Shown here: piece by piece, positions 47,000-54,827 of the stretch
Position numbering within the stretch: the first letter of the stretch is position 1
Layout of the letters: every line of letters starts with the position of its first letter
Source of the DNA: a virus
Length of the DNA stretch: 64,000 nt
IMG/VR virus record: IMGVR_UViG_3300032240_002575
Location: 1-64,000 of that record
Reading direction: 5' to 3' (one strand)
Program-made: the position numbers and the translations under genes
The notes under the pieces: model-generated
Told to the model about the DNA's origin: nothing
Database searches by the model: none
Seen by the model: only the letters and a program-made list of their open reading frames with translations

Positions 47000-48847
47000 T
47001 TATTTATGTTTTTCCAACTCTTTCGATTTTTGGGTGAAGTATTCATAAATTTTCTTTTTGAACTCTTCTGACTCAAAATATGTTTTGAATTGTTGTTCAC
47101 TTACTCCTGCAGGTGCATCAACTTTAATTGTTATTGTACCTCCAAAGTCAACTTGTGAATTCACTTGAGTTGTTTTGGTTTTGGTGTCCGCTCCTGTTGA
47201 TGAAGCACCTTTTCCAAATACGGCGCTTCTTGTTAAAGGTTCCGCTGTTGTGGTTCCTTTAATAGGTGTGGTTTGTTTAGGAACTTTTGTTGCACTTTTG
47301 GTTCCTGTTAAAATTTCTGAAGTATATCTTTTGAATTCTTTTTCTATTTCACTATTACCCGTTATTTTTTTGTTAGTTTCTTGTAAAATATCTTTGAGAG
47401 CGTTAATTCCCTTTTCACCATATAAGTTAGCTTTACCTCTTATTTGGTCTTCCAAATCAGATATTTTTTTTGTAAAGTCCGCGTCACTTATTTTTCCCAT
47501 ATCTTTTTTGCTGAACAATTCAACCATCTGTGAAACAGAATTGTTCACACTTTTGGTTATTTCAGAACTTTCAGGAATATTTTTATCAACAGCACCGGTT
47601 ACCGCTCTTGTAATTCTTTCTGCACCCACCAGATTTCCTCTTATAATTGAAGAGCCTGCAATACCGAAAGTACCTTTGGCAATGTTTGCATCCAAAGAAG
47701 CTTGTATGTTTTTTAATACATCTAATTGGCTTTCTTGAATTTCTTCCAAAGTTTGTGGTCCTTCTTCTTGCGCTTTCCTTAATTTTTGAAACTCTTCTTG
47801 TGTAATGTCAGTCAATTTCTTTTGTTCAAATTCACCCTTTTCGTTTTTAAGTCTGACTGTATATTCACCTTCACTGTTCATTGTAGCCATATTGGCTAAA
47901 AATTCTTTGTCTTCAGGTTTTTCAAATTTTAATGATGGGCTAATTTTAGAAATTCTATTATCTAAATCAGCAGCGGCAAGTGCAGTTTTGGACAGTTCTT
48001 TAGCACTTATGCCCGTTACATCGGCCATTTCTTTTAACATTAAAATACCCTGTGGGTTAATTTTGAATGTTTTTGTTTTTTCATCGAATTCTGTAAACTG
48101 TTTTGTTGCTTTAATAATACTATCTTGTAATGCTCCAGGGTCATTGATAGCATCATTCATCAAAGAGAATGGGTCAACTAAATTTCCTATGTTGACACCC
48201 AATCTTTGGAAACCCGCAGCTGCCTCTATAGCTTTTTCAGGAGACATAACTTTGTCAGCAAATTCTGCAGTTCTATTCATATCAAATCTCAACATTGATG
48301 CTTGAGCTGCCATTTTAGTTAATCCTTGAACTCCATCGGCAAAATTGAATCTGTTCATCATATCCATATTTTGCACTACGTCTTTTGTCACTACTTTTGC
48401 ATTCAACCCAATACTTTGGACATACTGAATTGACCCTTCTAAATTTTTACCTATCAATGCTGCGTCAATACCTGCACTCTCAAAATTTTCTACTAAAGTG
48501 GCGGAACTAGTTCCTAAAATTTTGGATGCTGCATAAAGTTTGCTAACTTGTTCTTCGGTTGCAATGACGTTTCGTCTTGCTCCTTCAGAAATTTCTTGCA
48601 TGGTTTCACTAACGTTGGTTATATCACCACCTAATCGAATTACACCCGCCGCGGCTTTTGAAACCGCATCGTTCATTTCTTCTAACCTTGTTCTTCCTTG
48701 AAGGAACGCATTGTTAAGTTTATCGGCCTCACTATACATGTCGCCAATAGCATTCAATATTTCCGTTACAGGTTGACCAAGTTTTTTTATACTTTCTTCA
48801 AGGTCCTTTGCACTACCTCTGTCGTTGGGGTTGTCGTTAACTGCCAT
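47000..48847 (-). CDS. Tail tape-measure protein (T4 gp29-like role)
   Basis: 615 residues, similar in length to T4 gp29 (590), which sets a tail of about 100 nm. Largely helical and charged with few aromatics; N-terminal helices contain LGQPVTEILNAIGDMYSEAD and NDAVSKAAAGVIRLGGDITN. A Thr/Lys-rich linker near residue 530 precedes a small C-terminal beta-alpha domain (GGTITIKVDAPAGVSEQQFK, then a helix). The tube, chaperone, tape-measure gene order is the usual one for tailed phages. It has its own TATTTAT motif. No transmembrane segment is evident. The call rests on order and composition. Confidence 0.75.
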   Translation of the reverse strand: MAVNDNPNDRGSAKDLEESIKKLGQPVTEILNAIGDMYSEADKLNNAFLQGRTRLEEMNDAVSKAAAGVIRLGGDITNVSETMQEISEGARRNVIATEEQVSKLYAASKILGTSSATLVENFESAGIDAALIGKNLEGSIQYVQSIGLNAKVVTKDVVQNMDMMNRFNFADGVQGLTKMAAQASMLRFDMNRTAEFADKVMSPEKAIEAAAGFQRLGVNIGNLVDPFSLMNDAINDPGALQDSIIKATKQFTEFDEKTKTFKINPQGILMLKEMADVTGISAKELSKTALAAADLDNRISKISPSLKFEKPEDKEFLANMATMNSEGEYTVRLKNEKGEFEQKKLTDITQEEFQKLRKAQEEGPQTLEEIQESQLDVLKNIQASLDANIAKGTFGIAGSSIIRGNLVGAERITRAVTGAVDKNIPESSEITKSVNNSVSQMVELFSKKDMGKISDADFTKKISDLEDQIRGKANLYGEKGINALKDILQETNKKITGNSEIEKEFKRYTSEILTGTKSATKVPKQTTPIKGTTTAEPLTRSAVFGKGASSTGADTKTKTTQVNSQVDFGGTITIKVDAPAGVSEQQFKTYFESEEFKKKIYEYFTQKSKELEKHK

Positions 48848-48863
48848 AGTTTACTTTTTCTAT

Positions 48864-48870
48864 ATAAATA
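48864..48870 (-). promoter_or_regulatory. Candidate late promoter motif TATTTAT
   Basis: The coding strand reads CTATTTATATAG, ending 16 nt before ATG 48847 and lying directly after the hairpin at 48874-48897. Confidence 0.6.
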
Positions 48871-48873
48871 GAA

Positions 48874-48897
48874 GAAGGACTAAAAATTTAGTCCTTC
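48874..48897 (-). terminator. Hairpin at the end of the chaperone region
   Basis: A perfect inverted repeat (GAAGGACTAAA with its complement and a short A/T loop) overlaps the stop of the small overlapping frame. The following tail TTCTATTTATA has a poor T run, so termination is uncertain. Confidence 0.45.
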
Positions 48898-49067
48898 CTG
48901 TTATCTTCAATCCATTTATCCAATAAATATTTTCTTACAAAAATCGGCATTTGGACAAAATCTTGATACGTAATTTTCATTAAATTATTCAAATAATAAA
49001 ACTCATCTATTTGACTTTTCCTATAATCAGAAGAAAGGGCGAAAAAATTCGACCCCAAACCCAACAT
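48888..49067 (-). CDS. Overlapping +1-frame ORF: probable frameshifted extension of the tail chaperone
   Basis: This frame is +1 relative to the gp26-like gene, overlaps its last 41 nt and continues 139 nt past its stop, up to the tape-measure leader. It could start at ATG 49067 (59 residues) or ATG 48980 (30 residues), or be joined to the gp26-like protein by +1 slippage at the T6 run (49042-49047), giving a product of about 293 residues. The C-terminus (DEFYYLNNLMKITYQDFVQM, then PIFVRKYLLDKWIEDNRKD) is helical and charged and looks like the extension part of tail assembly chaperones that recruit the tape measure. Its position between tube and tape measure is where such extensions are found. 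Confidence 0.6.
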   Translation of the reverse strand: MLGLGSNFFALSSDYRKSQIDEFYYLNNLMKITYQDFVQMPIFVRKYLLDKWIEDNRKD

Positions 49068-49770
49068 TCACTGTTAGTTTTTCTCCAGACGGGGCCATAA
49101 TAGTTTTATTCATATCCAATCTTGGTTCGTTTTCATTCATAAAGTTTCGGATGAATTTTGAATCGGAAATTGGCATTGATTCAATAAATTTTGCAATCGT
49201 TGCTTTATCTGTTGAACCATCAACTTCGACCATTTCCTTTTGCATTCTCCATGTAACCTTGGGAACAACCCTTCCTTGAGGGTAAGTTTCCGCCATTTTA
49301 CTAATTTCCATAATTTCACCGTATGTCAATGGTTTCAACTTTATAGTTGATTGACTTTTTGGTAAAGTAACCGTAAACGTACCATCTTCATTTGGTTGTT
49401 GTCCATTAATAATTGTAAGTTGGTCCAACATTACCGTTGTTTGAAATGTTTTTTTAGTTGCCGGGTCAGTCAAATTTAATGTAATATCAGGACCAAATCC
49501 TGTGTTTCTTAAAAATATCAAAATCGCTTCAACATCGCCCTCAATCAAATCTTCAACTCTGATATCTGGTTCATATATTTTAGCTCTCAACAAATTTAAT
49601 GTTAAATCGTTTGAACCGCCCATGATGATGTTTTCATCTGCGGCTGTTAAATAACCAACTTTTATTGATTTTTTTTTGTTTCTGTAAAAAATACCTTGTG
49701 ATGGTAAAGGAACCACATCGTGTGGTAGTGTGAAATTTTGTTGACCGTAGTCATTTGTTTGATTATCCAT
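49027..49770 (-). CDS. T4 gp26-family tail/baseplate assembly chaperone
   Basis: 247 residues. Resembles the T4 baseplate gp26/gp51 family: LPHDVVPLPSQGIFYRNKKK at about 15-34, GYLTAADENIIMGGSNDLTL next, a beta-rich middle, and FIRNFMNENEPRLDMNKTIM near the C-terminus. It lies between the tail-tube gene (with a strong terminator in between) and the tape measure, the position of tail assembly chaperones. The 3' end carries a T6 run eight codons before the stop and a +1-frame extension. No TATTTAT motif precedes it; the leader has TATTTAACC, which is part of the terminator stem. Confidence 0.75.
   Translation of the reverse strand: MDNQTNDYGQQNFTLPHDVVPLPSQGIFYRNKKKSIKVGYLTAADENIIMGGSNDLTLNLLRAKIYEPDIRVEDLIEGDVEAILIFLRNTGFGPDITLNLTDPATKKTFQTTVMLDQLTIINGQQPNEDGTFTVTLPKSQSTIKLKPLTYGEIMEISKMAETYPQGRVVPKVTWRMQKEMVEVDGSTDKATIAKFIESMPISDSKFIRNFMNENEPRLDMNKTIMAPSGEKLTVNVGFGVEFFRPFF
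49041..49047 (-). other. Candidate +1 frameshift site (T6 run)
   Basis: On the coding strand GAA TTT TTT CGC: two Phe codons form six consecutive T. Slippage by +1 lets Phe tRNA re-pair on TTT/TTC and opens the frame running to 48888. The -1 frame stops after 11 codons, so only +1 gives a meaningful extension. Confidence 0.45.
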
Positions 49771-49779
49771 ATAAAAAAA

Positions 49780-49810
49780 TTAACCGTAAAGTTTATCGCT
49801 TTACGGTTAA
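49780..49810 (-). terminator. Strong intrinsic terminator after the tail-tube gene
   Basis: A 12-bp perfect stem TTAACCGTAAAG / CTTTACGGTTAA with a 7-nt loop, followed by seven T on the minus strand. It lies 32 nt after the tube stop. Together with a dedicated upstream motif it makes the tube gene a single-gene transcript. Confidence 0.88.
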
Positions 49811-49842
49811 ATATAATTAGAATTGGTTTTTTGTAAATACTA

Positions 49843-50331
49843 TTAGTATACTAAAACACATCTGTCCATTCTCAATGTTGCAGATATTGTAGCTAACCCG
49901 TCAGTATTATATGCTAACGAATCAAAGTTAACGTCAGTTAAAAATGTACCATATAAAATCCATTTTTCAACAACAACACCTGTTGGGTCCAACATTTCGA
50001 GGTCAATATCTTTTTTGTAACCCGCAGCATAACCCATACGACCTGTTACTGATTCAGCATGTAAACGAACCCACTCCATAAGAGCTTGAGCTGCAGAAGG
50101 ACCAATTGGGTCACGAAATTTAACTGGAATTGTTTGCCAAGTAAATCTACCCGCAACGTACGTAGACGTATTCAAAAACGGAATTTCTGTAGCAACAATT
50201 TGAATGTGTGGTCTAGCCGTTGATTCTACGAACCATTCGTTAATACCCAAACTTGATGGAAACCTTAAGATGAAACGATTCTGTCGTTTCGGTTCGTAAG
50301 GTATCGGCATTTTCATTAATAAATCAGCCAT
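49843..50331 (-). CDS. Tail tube protein, T4 gp19-like
   Basis: 162 residues, essentially the length of T4 gp19 (163). N-terminus PYEPKRQNRFILRFPSSLGI; middle FLNTSTYVAGRFTWQTIPVK and a PSAAQALMEWVRLHAES helix; C-terminus DLEMLDPTGVVVEKWILYGT then a final beta strand ending RMDRCVLVY. Hexameric rings of this protein form the inner tube through which DNA passes. It is flanked by its own promoter-like motif and by a strong terminator, as expected for an abundant structural protein. It is separated from the sheath by a HAD-family gene. Confidence 0.9.
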   Translation of the reverse strand: MADLLMKMPIPYEPKRQNRFILRFPSSLGINEWFVESTARPHIQIVATEIPFLNTSTYVAGRFTWQTIPVKFRDPIGPSAAQALMEWVRLHAESVTGRMGYAAGYKKDIDLEMLDPTGVVVEKWILYGTFLTDVNFDSLAYNTDGLATISATLRMDRCVLVY

Positions 50332-50368
50332 GTTATTTTAATTTTTTGTTTCTTTTTTGTTTATAACT

Positions 50369-50375
50369 ATAAATA
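50369..50375 (-). promoter_or_regulatory. Candidate late promoter motif TATTTAT
   Basis: The coding strand reads CTATATTTATAG, ending 37 nt before ATG 50331. The longer A-rich leader fits a highly expressed tube gene. Confidence 0.55.
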
Positions 50376-50427
50376 TAGCACTATCAAAAAATTTTTCCCT
50401 TTACTTTTTTTTTTGAAAAATTATTCT

Positions 50428-51258
50428 TTATTTATACTCCTTCTTAATGCCTCCAGCAGTAGAATAAGTCTTAACTATATTATCTGGTTTGTTTTTGAAA
50501 TGTTTACTCATTACTTCTACATTCTTTATATCATCATCTGAAAATCCTATAACTGGTCGCTCTGGTATAAATTCATTGGATATTTTATTTTTTATATAAG
50601 CTTTTTTGTGTAGTATTCCGGCTAAACCCTTGATATAAGCAACAAAATCTTCCATTGCTCGAACTTTTGCTTCTTCAGGATTTGTTGCACCTTGTTCGTC
50701 ACCAAAAGACACGGGGTGGAATTTACAAAGTTCTAAATAAGACTTTATCAAATCATCATCACTCATATCCTCCTCATCGACAAACGTCCTATACTTTTTT
50801 AAGTTTTTCACTAGTTGTTCTTTGTCTATACCATTGAAACCACTAATGATGTAATTGTACACCGCTTGTTTTATAGTTTCAGGATTGTGTCCTCTAGCTG
50901 TGATTATTGAAAAAATGGAACCATTGTTGATAGCTTCTCTAAAATCACCAAAAGCAGGACCTTCTTTAGCTCTCATTGAGTCAATTAAAAAATCTTTATC
51001 TCCTTCAGTTCTAAAATTTCTGAAAGGGTTTTCAGCAAATTCTACAATAGTTTCCCCTTTGTATTCAAAAGGTTTTTTTCCAATCTCACTTCTATATTCG
51101 GCAAAGTCATCAGTACTCATACCAATCTCATCACCATTGTCATTTTTTAATATTATTTTTGTCGGCATATGAACAATATTATCATCCCAATCAAAGGCAT
51201 AATATTTCATATCTGGTGTTCCTTCACCCTTAAATCCTTCTTTAAGTTGTCTTTTCAT
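50428..51258 (-). CDS. HAD-superfamily phosphatase-like protein between sheath and tube genes
   Basis: 276 residues from ATG 51258; a TTG three codons upstream is a weaker start. Motif I is YYAFDWDDNIV with D23-x-D25 and an extra D26; motif II is SIITARG with T120 and R122; the acidic motif IV is GFSDDDIKN with D241-D243; K198 or a nearby Lys could serve as motif III. This is the HAD pattern of phosphohydrolases such as 5'(3')-deoxyribonucleotidases and polynucleotide 3'-phosphatases. A long insertion between motifs I and II resembles a cap. It lies between two abundant tail genes yet has an enzyme signature. Substrate unknown. Confidence 0.7.
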   Translation of the reverse strand: MKRQLKEGFKGEGTPDMKYYAFDWDDNIVHMPTKIILKNDNGDEIGMSTDDFAEYRSEIGKKPFEYKGETIVEFAENPFRNFRTEGDKDFLIDSMRAKEGPAFGDFREAINNGSIFSIITARGHNPETIKQAVYNYIISGFNGIDKEQLVKNLKKYRTFVDEEDMSDDDLIKSYLELCKFHPVSFGDEQGATNPEEAKVRAMEDFVAYIKGLAGILHKKAYIKNKISNEFIPERPVIGFSDDDIKNVEVMSKHFKNKPDNIVKTYSTAGGIKKEYK

Positions 51259-51272
51259 ATTTGGCAATTAAA

Positions 51273-51292
51273 GGGGATACCAAAGTACCCCC
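51273..51292 (-). terminator. Hairpin after the sheath gene
   Basis: An 8-bp stem GGGGGTAC / GTATCCCC (one G-T pair) with a TTTG loop, followed by TTTAATT on the minus strand, 10 nt after the sheath stop. The T run is short, so termination may be partial and let the HAD gene be transcribed at a lower level. Confidence 0.65.
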
Positions 51293-51302
51293 ATTAAATT
51301 TA

Positions 51303-54300
51303 TTAGATGTTTTCAAACGAAGCACCTGTTGGTGTGATAAAGAATTCAATATCGATGAACTCTAAAGCTTTTGTAGGTTTTAAGTATATTTTACCAACCA
51401 ATCTGTTAGCATCCAAATCTTCAGGTGTAGAAGATACTGTTACACGGAAATCGTAAAGACCTCTATCTCTTCTGATTGAATCCAAAATTGGATTAACACT
51501 ATCCAAGAATTGTTGTCTAACAATTTGGTCGTTTTGTTCGAACAATAATCTTACCGCAACTGCTGAAATCAATTTACGAGCTTGAAGTAATAATCTTCTT
51601 ACGTTCAATCTGTTAAGTGCTGTGTCAGCAACTTGTAAAGTTTTGTTACCCCAAATTACAGTTCCAACATCAGAGAACGTTGCGATAGGGTTAATTCTAC
51701 CTTGATATAATGTATCTCTGTCAGTTTGTGTTAGTTTTTGTCTAGCTTTGATAGAATTTACAAGACCTCTTGTGTAACCCGCTGACGCGAACCAAGGGAA
51801 TGAAATGTTATCAGTTAGAGCCAAGTTTCTACAAACTTCACCTGTTGGAGGTAAATAAATTTGTGTATTGTTAACTGTATCACGAACTAATATCCAAGGA
51901 TAATATGTAGCGGTATAGTTAGAGTCAATTCCTGTGTTATCCAAGTTATCAACAGCTTCTTGTGAGTAAATGATATCTTGAGGATTTGTTGAATCTGGTG
52001 TGTACATGTTGTAGTCAGGAGTTGTAGCGATATAAACCGAGTCAGCTCTTGAGTATTGTACCATGTCAATTGCCTCTTCAACAAGGTTTGAGTTATTTAC
52101 ATAATCAATTGCCGTTGTTGCAAAAACGTTGATGTTAGTTGATTCAGGATTTGCAAATGTTAAGATACCAAGTAAGTAAGCGTAGTAGTCGGTGTTTGCA
52201 AAATCTTGTGTATTATTTTGAACCACAATTCTTTTGAATAAACCATCACCTGTTGCCGTTGGGTATCTTGAGGATGCCGCAGCACCTGCTAAATAACCTG
52301 AAGCTCCTAATTGGAATCTATCTTCATTTGTTCTCCATTCTCTGTAGATATCCCATCCATCAAATCCACCCGCGAAACATACTGTATATTTTCTTGAGTA
52401 AATGAAGTAGTATGGATTTTCTTGAGTTGCAGGGTCTTCTCTGAATTCTGCAACACCACATTCGAATGCTGTTTGTCCACTTGACATAGCAGTATTTGCA
52501 ATTGTTACCACAGTTGCACCAGAGTCCATGTGGAAACCTTTACTTAATACGTTCCAAGGTTGACCCTCAACCAATGGATTTGAAATCCAACCTGGAGGGG
52601 TTTGTTTACCTTTGTAAGTTAAGAAAGATTCATCAATTCCAAATTGACTTGAAAAACCTAAATAACTTCTTCTTATGATGTCACCTGCAGATTCTACAGG
52701 AGCACCTCCAGCATTAGCACCAAATGGAGGATTATAAATTACCTCACCTGGGTAATAATATTTAGTTTTGAATTTTGGATATGGTGAAGGGTAAACATCA
52801 AAACTTTCATATTCTCTTTGAGTGTATCCGTAGAAACCACAAGGTAATGAATCGATAGGATAGTTTGGAGCCATCTCAATCATTATATATTTTGAAATTA
52901 ACGCAAACTCACCATTCGAAGAACCAATTTTTTTAGCGACAAAGTTATTTGAAGCCGGGTCCATTGTACAGTTTGTGAATTTTTCAATTACGACAGGATT
53001 TGCATCTGTATCATAAAAGTTTCTAACCAAAACATCAAATGACATACTGTTGAATGATAAGTTAGCTATTGAAACTTTAATTTCAGTGTTTGCTGAATCT
53101 CCGTCAGAAATTGATATAAATTTGAATAAGTTATATACTTTATTACCTCTCAATTCAGAAACCAAATAAGGAGTTTCAGGTGATTGGTATCTTTCCAAGT
53201 TATACGCTATTGAAGATGTGTTTTGACTTCTTGCGTCTGGTAAAGCAATTAAATCACATGCTAAACCACGAATATAACCTTGATTGTATGCGTAATCTAA
53301 AGAACCTTGATAAGCTTCTTCAACAAAGATAGGAGTTTGGAATCTTGACTTACCAAAATTGTCAACACCTAATACTTTTGTAATGTATTTTGCGGAAGAC
53401 GCTAACAAAGATGTTTCAAGAGAAAATACGTTGTTATCTTTAGTAACACCTGACAACAAGAAAGTTGCGTAAGGTGAATTAGTAATTCCTGAATATTGAC
53501 CTGTACAAATTAATTGAAGATTGTTAGGAACCCATGCATTACTATTATTGTAATCAATACCTACTTCATAAACAGGTCCATGATTTATACTTGAACTACT
53601 ATTAGAGTATTCTGAAATACCTCTCGAACGTAAAGTTCCAACAACCATGTTGTTAAATTCAGAATAAGCAGTTCCTGTAAATGTATAAGAATTACCAGTA
53701 ACTGTACCTGTAAATGAATTTGAAGCTCCTGAAGTCAAACTTGATACCGCATAGTAAAAAGAATAACCTGTATAATTACCTGTTAAAGAATCATAATTTT
53801 GGAACTCAAAGTTAGCATAAAACCAAGAGTCATTACTACCAGCAGTCAAATCGTTTTCAAAAAAGTTGTTTTCACAACCAAATGGATTTTTAATTGTTGA
53901 ATATTCACCAGTTACTGTAAAGTAATCCGTACTTGGTATTGCTCCGTAAATTACTGCAGTAGTTGCTGAAGTAGAAGGAGAGTCCAATATTCCACCTAAA
54001 TAATTGTTAAAGTCAGTTTGTAAAGTTGAAGTACTTCCGTCAAGTAATCTATACTGAACATTCAAATTTGCACTTACTTCAATTGGTAAAGCCCCACTAA
54101 CAAAAGTCACTGTGTTTCCAGTTGAGTTTCCTGTGAATGTTGCAGAGAATGGTGTTGCCGATGATGGGTCACCAATAGTTGTTGGGTCTACATTGGCAGT
54201 AACAGTAAGTGACCATGATGGACCTGCATCATAACCTGACAATCCCAAAACTCTTGTTACAAACAATTGATTTGATTGTTGTAAATATGATTTAGCAATA

Positions 54301-54545
54301 TATGCAGCTTCATATTTTGGTATTTGAGTGTTATAAAATTTTACGGGTTCGGTCCCACCAAAGTAAGCTTGGAACTCATCATAATTCGTTATGAATACTG
54401 GTTCGAATGCTGGACCCTTAATTGTTTCTCCAACAAGACCTAATGTCGTTACACCCACACTTTGGGCTACGAACGATAAGTCGGTTTCAGATGTGTAAAC
54501 GCCTGGTGATACGAATACTTTTTGATTTGCTTGTGCTGTTGCCAT
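51303..54545 (-). CDS. Tail sheath protein, T4 gp18-like
   Basis: 1080 residues, much longer than T4 gp18 (659). The N-terminus has VFVSPGVYTSETDLSFVAQS then GLVGETIKGPAFEPVFITNY, typical of contractile sheaths. The C-terminal 350 residues include YPWILVRDTVNN, the conserved GYTRGLVNSIKARQKLTQTD segment, LLFEQNDQIVRQQFLDSVNP and the final YDFRVTVSSTPEDLDANRLV strand. Between about residues 110 and 420 lies extra Ser/Thr/Asn-rich beta sequence not needed for the sheath core, probably surface-exposed domains. A TATTTAT motif with a 34-nt leader precedes it and a hairpin follows. Confidence 0.93.
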   Translation of the reverse strand: MATAQANQKVFVSPGVYTSETDLSFVAQSVGVTTLGLVGETIKGPAFEPVFITNYDEFQAYFGGTEPVKFYNTQIPKYEAAYIAKSYLQQSNQLFVTRVLGLSGYDAGPSWSLTVTANVDPTTIGDPSSATPFSATFTGNSTGNTVTFVSGALPIEVSANLNVQYRLLDGSTSTLQTDFNNYLGGILDSPSTSATTAVIYGAIPSTDYFTVTGEYSTIKNPFGCENNFFENDLTAGSNDSWFYANFEFQNYDSLTGNYTGYSFYYAVSSLTSGASNSFTGTVTGNSYTFTGTAYSEFNNMVVGTLRSRGISEYSNSSSSINHGPVYEVGIDYNNSNAWVPNNLQLICTGQYSGITNSPYATFLLSGVTKDNNVFSLETSLLASSAKYITKVLGVDNFGKSRFQTPIFVEEAYQGSLDYAYNQGYIRGLACDLIALPDARSQNTSSIAYNLERYQSPETPYLVSELRGNKVYNLFKFISISDGDSANTEIKVSIANLSFNSMSFDVLVRNFYDTDANPVVIEKFTNCTMDPASNNFVAKKIGSSNGEFALISKYIMIEMAPNYPIDSLPCGFYGYTQREYESFDVYPSPYPKFKTKYYYPGEVIYNPPFGANAGGAPVESAGDIIRRSYLGFSSQFGIDESFLTYKGKQTPPGWISNPLVEGQPWNVLSKGFHMDSGATVVTIANTAMSSGQTAFECGVAEFREDPATQENPYYFIYSRKYTVCFAGGFDGWDIYREWRTNEDRFQLGASGYLAGAAASSRYPTATGDGLFKRIVVQNNTQDFANTDYYAYLLGILTFANPESTNINVFATTAIDYVNNSNLVEEAIDMVQYSRADSVYIATTPDYNMYTPDSTNPQDIIYSQEAVDNLDNTGIDSNYTATYYPWILVRDTVNNTQIYLPPTGEVCRNLALTDNISFPWFASAGYTRGLVNSIKARQKLTQTDRDTLYQGRINPIATFSDVGTVIWGNKTLQVADTALNRLNVRRLLLQARKLISAVAVRLLFEQNDQIVRQQFLDSVNPILDSIRRDRGLYDFRVTVSSTPEDLDANRLVGKIYLKPTKALEFIDIEFFITPTGASFENI

Positions 54546-54579
54546 TATTAAATTATTCTGTTACAGATTTATTTTATTG

Positions 54580-54586
54580 ATAAATA
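54580..54586 (-). promoter_or_regulatory. Candidate late promoter motif TATTTAT for the sheath gene
   Basis: The coding strand reads ATATTTATCAAT, ending 34 nt before ATG 54545. Confidence 0.55.
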
Positions 54587-54623
54587 TTAGATATTATATG
54601 AAAAAACTTTACTTTTACATAAG

Positions 54624-54630
54624 TATTTAT
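54624..54630 (+). promoter_or_regulatory. TATTTAT motif before the small plus-strand gene
   Basis: The plus strand reads GTATTTATAAACGG, 35 nt before ATG 54666. It has the same orientation relative to its gene as the other copies. Confidence 0.4.
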
Positions 54631-54665
54631 AAACGGTAGGAATATTTTCTGCCTTTTTTCATACC

Positions 54666-54827
54666 ATGAAAACCAAGAAAGAAATCAAAAACATAAAAAT
54701 ATCCCCCGAGTCCCACGAAATACTAAAAAAGTACTGTGATAAGAGGGGGATAAAAATTTATAAGTTTTTAGAAAACTTAATTATCGAAAAGTGTAAAGAA
54801 AAAAAAGATATATACGGAGAAGATTAA
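54666..54827 (+). CDS. Small ribbon-helix-helix-like protein
   Basis: 53 residues on the plus strand in the otherwise empty sheath upstream region. After a basic start (MKTKKEIKNI) comes a short strand KIKIS, then helices SHEILKKYCDKRG and IYKFLENLIIEKCKEKK. This is the layout of Arc/CopG ribbon-helix-helix DNA-binding proteins, with the strand IKNIKIS as DNA reader. The last 4 nt overlap the end of the convergent 54824-55867 gene. A regulator of phage late genes is a possible role, unproven. It is the only plus-strand gene inside the minus-strand virion block. Confidence 0.6.
   Translation: MKTKKEIKNIKISPESHEILKKYCDKRGIKIYKFLENLIIEKCKEKKDIYGED

Noticed and set aside
49010-49047. A -1 frameshift at the T6 run of the gp26-like gene
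   Set aside because: The -1 frame ends after 11 codons, giving no meaningful extension; only +1 does.
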